IMG/VR virus record: IMGVR_UViG_3300043786_000936
Location: 1 to 33,182 of that record
Direction: 5' to 3' (one strand)
Source: a virus
Length of the DNA: 33,182 nucleotides
Under the pieces are notes generated by a model, which was not told the DNA's origin, did not search any database, and was given only the letters and a program-made list of their open reading frames with translations. The position numbers were made by a program, and so were the translations under genes. Shown piece after piece: positions 23,101 to 28,743 of this stretch. Position 1 is the stretch's first letter. Each line of letters starts with the position of its first letter.

Positions 23101-23373
23101 GTGAGCAGTAATAATTGTGTTGTCTTTTATTGGTATGAGAAAGAAGGACAGCGTTTCTATCGGTGTAGGGGTTACGGAGCAAAATACGATAAGTTCTATA
23201 GGGAGTGGATCAACTCATCCTCGTACAGATGTACTTATGAGAATTTTCCGTGGGACTTTTTCGTTTTTGACAATCCTATAGACTGGGCACGATTGGAACG
23301 GGACTTTCCAGGTGACGTTTATGAGGACAATAGAGAGGATGAGCTAGAGGAAGTTTATGAAGAGGAAGAATAG
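23101..23373 (+). CDS. inserted small aromatic protein with duplicated UvsX tail
   Basis: A 90-aa protein with GTG start, rich in Tyr, Trp and Phe (VVFYWYEKEGQRFYRCRGYG, FPWDFFVFDNPIDWARLERD). Its last 11 residues, ELEEVYEEEE and the preceding D, are identical in DNA to the end of UvsX. The gene therefore looks like a 273-bp cassette placed between uvsX and the helicase gene, with the 36-bp tail duplicated on either side. The repeat keeps a Shine-Dalgarno before both downstream starts. The function of the aromatic domain is unknown; the shared acidic tail suggests it could meet the same partner as the UvsX tail. Confidence 0.75.
   Translation: MSSNNCVVFYWYEKEGQRFYRCRGYGAKYDKFYREWINSSSYRCTYENFPWDFFVFDNPIDWARLERDFPGDVYEDNREDELEEVYEEEE
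23338..23373 (+). repeat. 36-bp direct repeat, copy 2
   Basis: Identical to 23065-23100. It codes the acidic end of the inserted gene and supplies the ribosome binding site for the helicase ATG at 23374. Confidence 0.95.
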
Positions 23374-24801
23374 ATGACATCAGAGAGAGTTGAAGACGCC
23401 ATATTTTCGAATCTCTTGCATAATGAGAATTATGCCAGAAAAGTTATTCCTTTTATCAAAGAAAGTTATTTCCAGGATGTAACAGACAGGACGCTCTTCA
23501 ATCTTATCGACACCTTTGTTGCCAAGTATAATAAATTCCCAACCAAAGAATCTCTTCTAGTTGATCTACAGGCAATCAACAATCTTCAAGAATCCACATT
23601 CAAAGATCTCAAGAAATATATCTCCGATATCTCTGAAAAGAAATTTGAGGACCAGTGGCTTGTTGATAAAACTGAAGAGTTCTGCAAAGACAAAGCGTTG
23701 TATAATGCTTTGATGGACGCCATCAAGATTGTCGATGATGGCAAAAACAAGGGCAATCTATCAGTAGGATCTATCCCTAAGATTCTATCTGATGCTCTTG
23801 GTGTTTCTTTTGACACGAGTATCGGCCATGACTTTCTTGACAATGCCGATCAACGATATGACTTCTATCATTTGGTTGAGAACAAAGTCAAGTTCGATCT
23901 TGATTACTTCAACAAGATCACAAAGGGTGGCATTGCCAACAAAACTCTGAACATCATCATGGCTTCCACTGGTGTTGGTAAAAGTTTGTTCATGTGTCAC
24001 TGTGCGGCCAACAATCTCTCGGAGGGATTGAACGTTCTTTATATCACTCTGGAAATGGCCGAGGAAAGAATCGCCGAAAGGATAGACGCCAATCTTCTTG
24101 ATATGACTATTGACGAGCTCAAACAACTTCCTAAAGATTCTTATCTGAAAAAGATCAATAGGGTGAAGAAAAAGACTGATGGTAAATTGATCATCAAAGA
24201 ATATCCGACAGCTTCAGTCGGATCTGCCAACTTCAGGCATCTGTTGAATGAGCTAAGTCTGAAGAAAGACTTCAAACCTGATATCATATATATAGATTAC
24301 CTAAACATATGTTGCAGTTCTCGTTTTAAAAATATGGCTGGCGTTAATTCTTACACTCTGGTCAAATCTATTGCTGAAGAATTGAGAGGACTGGCTATTG
24401 AGTTTGATGTGCCTATTATTTCGGCGACCCAAACGAATAGATCAGGTTATGATAACAGCGATGTGGATTTAAGTAACACTTCTGAATCGTTTGGTCTGCC
24501 AGCAACTTGTGACTTTATGTTTGCTCTGATATCTAATGAACAACTGGAATCTCTAAATCAAATTATGGTGAAACAACTTAAGAATCGCTATAATGATCTA
24601 AACTATTACAAGAAGTTTGTGATTGGTGTTGATAGGTCGAAGATGAGATTGTATGATGTCGAGGAAAGCGCCCAAAGCGATATAGTTGACAACAGTTCTA
24701 AGAAGGAGGAAGACAGGCCAGTTATGGATAATACCGTTTTCGGAAGTCGTATGAATGATGATGCAGATTATAGGAAGCAGAAGATGAGGGAATTCTTTTG
24801 A
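23374..24801 (+). CDS. 41: gp41-like replicative DNA helicase (DnaB family)
   Basis: A 475-aa hexameric helicase. A DnaB-like N-terminal helical domain is followed by the RecA-type motor: Walker A ASTGVGKSLF, a catalytic glutamate strand LYITLEMAEERI, Walker B DIIYIDYLNIC and VPIISATQTNRSG. T4 gp41 is of the same size and moves 5' to 3' on the lagging strand, coupled to the gp61 primase. The start directly follows the repeat at 23338-23373, whose GAGGAAGAA acts as ribosome site. The stop overlaps the next TTG start. Confidence 0.96.
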   Translation: MTSERVEDAIFSNLLHNENYARKVIPFIKESYFQDVTDRTLFNLIDTFVAKYNKFPTKESLLVDLQAINNLQESTFKDLKKYISDISEKKFEDQWLVDKTEEFCKDKALYNALMDAIKIVDDGKNKGNLSVGSIPKILSDALGVSFDTSIGHDFLDNADQRYDFYHLVENKVKFDLDYFNKITKGGIANKTLNIIMASTGVGKSLFMCHCAANNLSEGLNVLYITLEMAEERIAERIDANLLDMTIDELKQLPKDSYLKKINRVKKKTDGKLIIKEYPTASVGSANFRHLLNELSLKKDFKPDIIYIDYLNICCSSRFKNMAGVNSYTLVKSIAEELRGLAIEFDVPIISATQTNRSGYDNSDVDLSNTSESFGLPATCDFMFALISNEQLESLNQIMVKQLKNRYNDLNYYKKFVIGVDRSKMRLYDVEESAQSDIVDNSSKKEEDRPVMDNTVFGSRMNDDADYRKQKMREFF

Positions 24802-24968
24802 GAAAAGAGTTGATTGAAAAAATAAAGCGCATGACTGGTGCTCTTGACCCAGTGCCTGAAGAAGCAATTCAAATTGGCTTTGGCGATCACGTTCCTGATT
24901 TTATCTCAGAGTCATTAATGAGATTTAATGAATTCTCGCAGAAAATGAAGCCACAAAAGAATAAATAG
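24798..24968 (+). CDS. small hypothetical protein, TTG start
   Basis: A 56-aa ORF starting at TTG 24798, with GAGGGA about 6 bases upstream and a TTGA overlap with the helicase stop. The sequence (RKELIEKIKRMTGALDPVPE and onward, ending KPQKNK) is charged and helical. The coupling to gp41 suggests a helicase-associated or replication factor, but I recognise no family. Confidence 0.55.
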   Translation: MRKELIEKIKRMTGALDPVPEEAIQIGFGDHVPDFISESLMRFNEFSQKMKPQKNK

Positions 24969-25013
24969 TATCCGAGCACTTCGCTCAAATCACACACACA
25001 AAAGGAGACTAAC

Positions 25014-25346
25014 ATGAACAAAAGTGGATATATGCAAACTAATCTTCCCGAATTTAAGGTCAATGCCTCTAAAAACGGATATGAGATTCGTACTGAGATT
25101 CTCAATATGGCCCTCGGTTTCGTTCAAAACGAATTCAGTTCTAAATTCACTGGATGGGAACTGTCTTGCAAACGCGATGAAAAGACCAACCAACTTGTGA
25201 CAACAGTTGGTATGCCAAGTTTTCCAGGATTAGATGTTGTGCTTGATACAGCCGAAAGGATGTACTCTTTCGTCAGCACTAATACTCCTCCCACACCAAA
25301 GGTGGAAAAAACTGAGAAGCGTTCTAGCAAACACTCTGACGAGTAA
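25014..25346 (+). CDS. conserved phage hypothetical protein
   Basis: A 110-aa protein with AGGAG 8 bases before the start. A core of ASKNGYEIRTEILNMALGFV and SKFTGWELS, then DVVLDTAERMYSFV, is followed by a Pro/Lys/Ser-rich tail. Small proteins of this style are common in T4-type phages, without assigned function. It lies after the recombination and helicase genes; a hairpin overlaps its stop codon. Confidence 0.7.
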   Translation: MNKSGYMQTNLPEFKVNASKNGYEIRTEILNMALGFVQNEFSSKFTGWELSCKRDEKTNQLVTTVGMPSFPGLDVVLDTAERMYSFVSTNTPPTPKVEKTEKRSSKHSDE

Positions 25347-25367
25347 ACATTAAAAAGATTTAATGTT
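25346..25367 (+). other. intergenic hairpin AACATTA/TAATGTT, copy 1
   Basis: AACATTA pairs with TAATGTT (7 bp) around the 8-base loop AAAAGATT, starting in the stop codon. The same stem recurs at 27102 and 30105 inside the long structured repeats. No T-run follows, so it is not a standard terminator. Confidence 0.7.
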
Positions 25368-25384
25368 GATAAGGCATAATCTAT

Positions 25385-25392
25385 TATAAATA
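25385..25392 (+). promoter_or_regulatory. T4-type late promoter box TATAAATA for an RNA gene
   Basis: Exact late box. By T4 geometry transcription would start near 25398, right at the closing stem of the structured element that follows. Confidence 0.75.
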
Positions 25393-25397
25393 GAAGC

Positions 25398-25555
25398 TCT
25401 AAGAATGTGGAGAAACCAAGAGAGTTCTTCGGTTTCAGCATGGCAAGTGGTCTTTGTATAGAAGATGAACGGAACAGACGGGGCAAAAGGTGGGGTTCCT
25501 CCCGTTACACATTCTTCAACTCGAACAAGTAAGGCGACCTTCGGGTCGCCTTATC
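25398..25555 (+). ncRNA. candidate late small RNA
   Basis: No protein gene fits here. AAGAATGTG (25401-25409) pairs with CACATTCTT (25508-25516) as a 9-bp closing stem. Inside, GAAACC (25412-25417) pairs with GGTTTC (25431-25436), extended by AAGA and TCTT with a bulged C. A 3' domain has GGAAC (25471-25475) with GTTCC (25495-25499) and ACGGG (25478-25482) with CCCGT (25501-25505). Their order is interleaved, so they could form a pseudoknot; a nested alternative uses AACG with CGTT. A late promoter box ends 9 bases before the closing stem and a UUCG hairpin ends the unit. Promoter, fold and terminator together support a discrete RNA of about 155 nt. I do not recognise its class. Confidence 0.7.
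25531..25552 (+). terminator. UUCG-tetraloop terminator-like hairpin
   Basis: AAGGCGACC pairs perfectly with GGTCGCCTT around TTCG. The T-tract is minimal (TTATCC), so efficiency is uncertain, but the shape matches T4-type UUCG terminators. Confidence 0.7.
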
Positions 25556-25576
25556 CACAAGTAGAATCGCTGCGAA

Positions 25577-25592
25577 GACTTATATATAAGTC
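25577..25592 (+). promoter_or_regulatory. 16-bp palindrome, copy 1 (operator-like)
   Basis: GACTTATATATAAGTC, a perfect palindrome repeated identically at 25608, with 31 bp from start to start (about three helical turns). It lies upstream of the promoter at 25657. Confidence 0.6.
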
Positions 25593-25607
25593 CTAACCTC
25601 TCGATAA

Positions 25608-25623
25608 GACTTATATATAAGTC
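25608..25623 (+). promoter_or_regulatory. 16-bp palindrome, copy 2 (operator-like)
   Basis: Identical to 25577-25592. It ends 33 bases before the -35 box at 25657, as expected of an activator or repressor site on the same DNA face as copy 1. Confidence 0.6.
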
Positions 25624-25656
25624 TACATTAAATTTTGTTAATGTTTATAGAAAGAG

Positions 25657-25685
25657 TTGACTTTGATGCTTTCTCATAATAGAAT
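25657..25685 (+). promoter_or_regulatory. sigma-70-like early promoter
   Basis: TTGACT at 25657-25662, a 17-bp spacer and TAGAAT at 25680-25685, 23 bases before the gene at 25709. Tandem palindromes lie just upstream. Confidence 0.75.
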
Positions 25686-25708
25686 AAAGCGTTATAGGAG
25701 ATATTGAA

Positions 25709-25900
25709 ATGAAATTTAAAGTTGGCGATAAAGTCTACAAATATACTGGAGACTATCAGCTTGCTGGAGAAATCCGAGCAGCGTTCACAACTTCTGCAGG
25801 CAAAGAACGATACGTAGTTGAACACTATGGTGGAATGTTACATATCTATAGCGAGAAAAACTTGATGTTTTTCACGGAAGAGTCGTCGTCTATCGGTTAG
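25709..25900 (+). CDS. small SH3-like phage protein
   Basis: A 63-aa protein starting MKFKVGDKVYKYTGDYQLAG, followed by EIRAAF and KERYVVEHYGGMLHIYSEKN. The pattern is that of small beta-barrel (SH3/KOW-like) phage proteins of unknown function. GGAG lies about 9 bases upstream. An early promoter and two operator-like palindromes precede it, so it is probably a regulated early gene, co-transcribed with the metallophosphoesterase that follows. Confidence 0.7.
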   Translation: MKFKVGDKVYKYTGDYQLAGEIRAAFTTSAGKERYVVEHYGGMLHIYSEKNLMFFTEESSSIG

Positions 25901-25939
25901 AACGTTTCGATTCCTACAGGGGTTGCCATGGAGAATATA

Positions 25940-26758
25940 ATGAAAATCGCATATATGAGCGATCTGCATCTTGAGTTTGGAAACAACTTTCTTCCAAAAA
26001 ACAAAGAGAAAGCAGACCTTCTTGTTCTTGCTGGAGACATCATCCTTGCTTATGATCTGGTTGACCAGAATCCTAAGAGAAAGAAGCTCTATGATAAATT
26101 CTTTGATCGTGTAAGCAAAGAATACCCCCATGTTCTTATAATTGGCGGGAATCACGAGCTCTATCGCTGGAGAGAAAAAGAACTTGTGAATCATGGAAGC
26201 TATATCGATGTGATCAAAGACTATCTTTCCAAATATAACAATATTCGGTTTCTGGAAAACGAATATGTGGAGTTTGGCGACACTCGATTCTTCGGTGCCA
26301 CTCTGTGGACTGATTTTGGTAACGCGAATCCCCTTGTGATGCAGCAAGCTAGAGGTCAAATGAACGACTATAGGTGGCTGTATTCTCCAGAGAACACCCT
26401 TGTGTGGCATCGCGAGAGCATGCACACGCTCGAGAAAGCTCTGGACCACAAGAAGGTCGTTGTTATCAGTCATACAGCACCCAGTTATCTGAGCGTGCAC
26501 GAAAGATTCAAAGGCGATCCCATGAATGCAGCTTACGCCACTGAATTGTTCGAATTCATCTCAGATAGACCCCAGATCAAACTGTGGTTTCATGGTCATA
26601 TGCATCATAACAATGATTATATGATCGGCTCGACTCGCATTCTGTGCAATCCCTTTGGGTACCACGGACTCGAAAAGAATCGCGGCTTCAAACCAGAAGC
26701 TACGGTTGATCTTGATAGTGATTGGTCTGCGTTTGTTCCGGAAGTCGTGGAGAACTGA
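25940..26758 (+). CDS. calcineurin-like metallophosphoesterase
   Basis: A 272-aa phosphoesterase with all metal ligand motifs: YMSDLHLEFG, LLVLAGDIIL, IIGGNHELYRW, VVVISHTAPSY and WFHGHMHHNNDY. The family includes phosphodiesterases and phosphatases; the substrate is not identifiable. ATG 25940 is preferred because GGAG (25930-25933) is 6 bases upstream, and it gives the usual MKIAYMSDLH start; ATG 25928 in frame is the alternative. It probably shares the 25657 promoter. Confidence 0.9.
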   Translation: MKIAYMSDLHLEFGNNFLPKNKEKADLLVLAGDIILAYDLVDQNPKRKKLYDKFFDRVSKEYPHVLIIGGNHELYRWREKELVNHGSYIDVIKDYLSKYNNIRFLENEYVEFGDTRFFGATLWTDFGNANPLVMQQARGQMNDYRWLYSPENTLVWHRESMHTLEKALDHKKVVVISHTAPSYLSVHERFKGDPMNAAYATELFEFISDRPQIKLWFHGHMHHNNDYMIGSTRILCNPFGYHGLEKNRGFKPEATVDLDSDWSAFVPEVVEN

Positions 26759-26761
26759 GAT

Positions 26762-27016
26762 ATGGAAAATCTTCTGCTAAACATAAACGAGTACAACTAC
26801 CCATATAAATTTTATCATCAATCAGAAATGGTGGGTCCTGTTAATCCAGACTATATCCCCAAAGAAAGGATAAGCGTGGAACTGCCTTTCAATTTACAAT
26901 ACAACGATTACACAGAGATGAAAATGCAGACAAACATCATTGTTCAGTTTATCAACGATTTTCCTCTTGATATCAAAAAGGGTCTTATCGTCATTCGCCT
27001 GAAGTGGGATATTTGA
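26762..27016 (+). CDS. hypothetical protein
   Basis: An 84-aa protein, rich in Tyr and Asn at the N-terminus (LLLNINEYNYPYKFYHQSEM), with a beta-rich C-terminal half ending IVIRLKWDI. GGAG lies about 10 bases before the ATG, within the end of the phosphoesterase gene, so the two are coupled. Not recognised. Confidence 0.65.
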   Translation: MENLLLNINEYNYPYKFYHQSEMVGPVNPDYIPKERISVELPFNLQYNDYTEMKMQTNIIVQFINDFPLDIKKGLIVIRLKWDI

Positions 27017-27052
27017 CGTTTTTAGGCGTGTTTTGGCATTTATTAATGAAAA

Positions 27053-27272
27053 TTAACGAAAAAGTTTGGGGTTAACGGAAAAAACCTAATAAAATCAGTC
27101 AAACATTACCAATATTTAATGTTGAGGGGGATTTACTTCCTCTTCCATTGGGGTAGAATGGTCCTGTTCTGGGAAGGCTCTGTGACTATCGAGGCCGATC
27201 CTACCTGACTATCGGTTTGATCACTGTCCGCAGATACCGCTGTTTGACATCGTGGAAAGATTGACGGGCCAC
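27053..27272 (+). ncRNA. long structured repeat, copy A
   Basis: This gene-free stretch is homologous to 30056-30255. Shared parts include ATTAACGAAAAA, a 23-base identical block from 27078, the AACATTA/TAATGTT hairpin (27102-27123), a TTTACTTCCTC block, GGGTAGAATGG, TGTTCTGG, GTGACTATCGAG and CTGTTTGACAT. Between the last two blocks copy A folds CCGAT with ATCGG, where copy B has a different hairpin. Conservation without an ORF suggests an RNA element. No promoter is seen inside. Function unknown. Confidence 0.65.
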
Positions 27273-27288
27273 CGATCTAGGTGTCCCA

Positions 27289-27360
27289 TGGGGCTCGCTG
27301 GGCTTAAACCCAGCGATGCCATGTTTGTTGCGAAAGTCAGCTTAGTGCGCTGACGCCCCA
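27289..27360 (+). ncRNA. three-way-junction RNA fold
   Basis: TGGGGC (27289-27294) pairs with GCCCCA (27355-27360) and encloses two hairpins: TCGCTGGG with CCCAGCGA (27295-27316, loop CTTAAA), and GTCAGC with GCTGAC (27336-27354). The stems stack directly on the closing helix. No coding frame is evident. It lies between structured repeat A and the split tRNA and is absent after copy B. Confidence 0.55.
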
Positions 27361-27371
27361 AAACACGACTT

Positions 27372-27388
27372 TGTTGCATTTTTAAGCG
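27372..27388 (+). repeat. inverted repeat arm flanking the split tRNA, left
   Basis: TGTTGCA and TTTAAGCG here are complementary to TGCAACA (28071-28077) and CGCTTAAA (28061-28068) on the far side of the insert. Before the insertion these arms would have lain about one tRNA length apart. Confidence 0.6.
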
Positions 27389-27395
27389 CCTGGTT

Positions 27396-27429
27396 GGGCT
27401 TGTAGCTCAATTGGTTAGAGCCGACTGTA
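27396..27429 (+). pseudogene. 5' half of a disrupted tRNA gene
   Basis: GGGCTTG, TA, then a D-arm GCTC...GAGC, ending in CGACTGTAA, which would place GTA (Tyr) in the anticodon loop. The 3' half of the anticodon arm does not follow; the sequence runs into the leader of the homing endonuclease gene. The matching acceptor strand CGAGCCT lies at 28048-28054. Confidence 0.7.
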
Positions 27430-27442
27430 AATTTTGTTATTT

Positions 27443-27450
27443 TATAAATA
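27443..27450 (+). promoter_or_regulatory. T4-type late promoter box TATAAATA
   Basis: Exact late box 24 bases before the endonuclease ATG; late expression is common for phage homing endonucleases. Confidence 0.7.
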
Positions 27451-27473
27451 AGTCATAGGTTTGGAGAAATTCT

Positions 27474-27977
27474 ATGTATACTGTTTATAAGATAACAAAT
27501 TTGGTCAACCAAAAATATTACATCGGCGTCCACAAAACAGATAACCCATATGATTCTTATATGGGGTCTGGATATGCAGTAAAATCCGCCATCAAAAAAC
27601 ACGGCAGAAAGAATTTTATAAAGGAAATTCTTTTTACCACAGTTGATAAAGAAGAAGCTTACGCTTTCGAGAAAAAATTAACTGAAGATTATATGACAAG
27701 AGATTCATATAATATGAAAATTGGTGGCGTTGGAGGGTTTTCTAGAGAGAACGCTTTAAAGGGGCATGCCGCTTCTCTAAAGAAATTAACAAAACAACAA
27801 CGTTCTGATAATGGAAAACTTGGTTACGCTGCAATGCTTCCCAAAATCAATCTAAATGAGATTGGCAGAAGGGGAGGTCAGGCTAACAGAGGCAAACCAA
27901 AATCCGAAGCGCATAAAGAAAAACTTCGGCAAGTTTGGAGAGACAAAAAAATAAGGGCGAGTCGCCAAGAGGTCTAA
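27474..27977 (+). CDS. GIY-YIG homing endonuclease (Seg-like)
   Basis: A 167-aa endonuclease. The GIY-YIG domain is at the N-terminus: VYKITNLVNQKYYIGVHKT (residues 3-21), then SAIKKHGRKNFIKEIL with a conserved catalytic Arg region, and a Glu in EKKLTEDYM. The C-terminal part carries NUMOD3-like DNA-binding repeats (GRRGGQANRGKPKSEAHKEK). It would cut a related phage tRNA locus to promote its own inheritance. GGAG is about 8 bases upstream. The last 8 codons run into the following tRNA gene. Confidence 0.92.
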   Translation: MYTVYKITNLVNQKYYIGVHKTDNPYDSYMGSGYAVKSAIKKHGRKNFIKEILFTTVDKEEAYAFEKKLTEDYMTRDSYNMKIGGVGGFSRENALKGHAASLKKLTKQQRSDNGKLGYAAMLPKINLNEIGRRGGQANRGKPKSEAHKEKLRQVWRDKKIRASRQEV

Positions 27978-28031
27978 GGCCGCCACCTCATAAGTGGTTC
28001 ATCGCAGGTTCAAATCCTGCCTCGCCTACCA
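27955..28031 (+). tRNA. tRNA with CAT anticodon (Met, or Ile2 if lysidine-modified)
   Basis: GGGCGAG pairs with CTCGCCT, the anticodon stem GCCAC pairs with GTGGT around loop CTCATAA, the T-arm is GCAGG TTCAAAT CCTGC, and CCA is encoded. Its first 23 bases also code the end of the endonuclease. It is followed directly by the 3' remnant of the split tRNA. Confidence 0.88.
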
Positions 28032-28035
28032 TTTT

Positions 28036-28058
28036 TTCAAGTCCAGCCGAGCCTACCA
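28036..28058 (+). pseudogene. 3' remnant of the split tRNA
   Basis: T-loop TTCAAGT, T-stem 3' strand CCAGC, acceptor CGAGCCT, discriminator A and CCA. The 5' strand of the T-stem is missing (TTTT instead). CGAGCCT pairs at all seven positions, with wobbles, with GGGCTTG at 27396-27402. Confidence 0.65.
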
Positions 28059-28060
28059 GA

Positions 28061-28077
28061 CGCTTAAATGTGCAACA
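28061..28077 (+). repeat. inverted repeat arm flanking the split tRNA, right
   Basis: CGCTTAAA and TGCAACA, complementary to 27372-27388. Together they could form a 15-bp interrupted helix closing off the tRNA and insert. Confidence 0.6.
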
Positions 28078-28092
28078 ACGAAAGGAAAGCTA

Positions 28093-28377
28093 ATGACCGT
28101 TGCCAACTTTGTCTCGAAAAAACCCTACTCGGGTCAAAACGTGGACATCCTTGAAGCTGCCGTGGAAGCTCGTGAGTTTAGCTCGAACTTCTTCCTGACT
28201 TATCGGCAAGCTCAAGAAAACGGCTTCCAAGTCCGTAAGGGCGAATCGGGATTCATGATCACTCGTGTGGTTCTGGTTGAGGAAGCTGATAAGAAAACTG
28301 GTAAGAAGCGCATGATGAAACGCCCAAAGCATTTCACAGTGTTTAACCTTGATCAGTGCGATAAAGTGGAAGCCTAA
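28093..28377 (+). CDS. ArdC N-terminal-like protein
   Basis: A 94-aa protein. FFLTYRQAQENGFQVRKGES, followed by GFMITRVVLVEEAD, and KHFTVFNLDQCDKV match the N-terminal (DUF1738-type) single-stranded-DNA-binding domain of ArdC antirestriction proteins. The C-terminal metallopeptidase domain of full ArdC is absent. It may bind DNA to counter restriction or guide another protein; the activity is unproven. ATG 28093 has AAGGAAAG 5-6 bases upstream. It is the first gene of the hairpin-linked accessory block; its transcript would continue through hairpin cassette 1. Confidence 0.65.
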   Translation: MTVANFVSKKPYSGQNVDILEAAVEAREFSSNFFLTYRQAQENGFQVRKGESGFMITRVVLVEEADKKTGKKRMMKRPKHFTVFNLDQCDKVEA

Positions 28378-28388
28378 GCTTCCATCTG

Positions 28389-28436
28389 ACCCCAGTGGAA
28401 ACCCACTGGGGTACAGGCGTAGTTGAAATGGAGAAA
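28389..28436 (+). promoter_or_regulatory. hairpin/RBS cassette, copy 1
   Basis: ACCCCAGTGG pairs with CCACTGGGGT around loop AAAC (28389-28412), then CAGGCGTAGTTGAAATGGAGAA supplies the ribosome site for the gene at 28441. Confidence 0.9.
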
Positions 28437-28440
28437 ATGA

Positions 28441-28686
28441 ATGCAAACCGAAACGTCCAACGTAGAAGTCTTCGCTCTTATTGCAAGGCTTGAATGGAAC
28501 GATTTCGAAGACTCTGACTATCAGTCTTTCTCTGGCGTAATAAGCAAAACGCCTCTGATTGCTGAAGATGAAGAGCTTCAACTCATCTATGTCCTAGATG
28601 ATCAGGTTCTGCAGGTGCTCGACTCCCGTGGTAATGTGAAGAAAATATACACTCTTCGCGCCACTGAAGCGATCAGAGCTCTGTAA
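28441..28686 (+). CDS. hypothetical protein, hairpin-linked
   Basis: An 81-aa acidic protein with an alternating beta-strand pattern (VEVFALIARLEWNDF, then QLIYVLDDQVLQVLDSRGNV). No motif is recognised. It is framed by hairpin cassettes 1 and 2. The GGAG of cassette 1 is about 7 bases before its ATG. Confidence 0.65.
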   Translation: MQTETSNVEVFALIARLEWNDFEDSDYQSFSGVISKTPLIAEDEELQLIYVLDDQVLQVLDSRGNVKKIYTLRATEAIRAL

Positions 28687-28693
28687 TCTGCCT

Positions 28694-28739
28694 ACCCCTA
28701 CGCAAAAGCGTGGGGGTTTTGGCGTGTCTAATGGAGAAA
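28694..28739 (+). promoter_or_regulatory. hairpin/RBS cassette, copy 2
   Basis: ACCCCTACGC pairs with GCGTGGGGGT around loop AAAA (28694-28717), followed by GGCGTGTCTAATGGAGAAA before the gene at 28744. The stem top differs from copy 1 with pairing kept. Confidence 0.9.
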
Positions 28740-28743
28740 AACT

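Larger units (their letters stand above)
27430..28035 (+). mobile_element. homing endonuclease insert splitting a tRNA gene
   Basis: This segment separates the 5' part of a tRNA (27396-27429) from its 3' part (28036-28058). It carries a late promoter box, a GIY-YIG endonuclease gene and a complete tRNA with a CAT anticodon whose 5' end overlaps the endonuclease ORF. T4 SegB is a known GIY-YIG endonuclease that spreads a tRNA region, a close analogy. Exact borders are uncertain by a few bases. Confidence 0.65.

Noticed and set aside
25838-26500. 220-codon minus-strand open frame
   Set aside because: It is antisense to the metallophosphoesterase, whose metal motifs are all intact.
27243-27266. 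TTGACA in the long repeats as a -35 box
   Set aside because: No -10-like hexamer is at 16-18 bases in either copy; the bases are better explained as part of the conserved RNA.
27396-28058. Group I intron interrupting the tRNA
   Set aside because: The 3' fragment lacks the anticodon 3' strand, variable loop and T-stem 5' strand, so splicing could not restore a tRNA; I also see no clear P7/P3 core.
27053-28058. tmRNA
   Set aside because: The tRNA-like halves do not match the tmRNA layout (no Ala G-U acceptor, no tag reading frame ending in a degradation signal).
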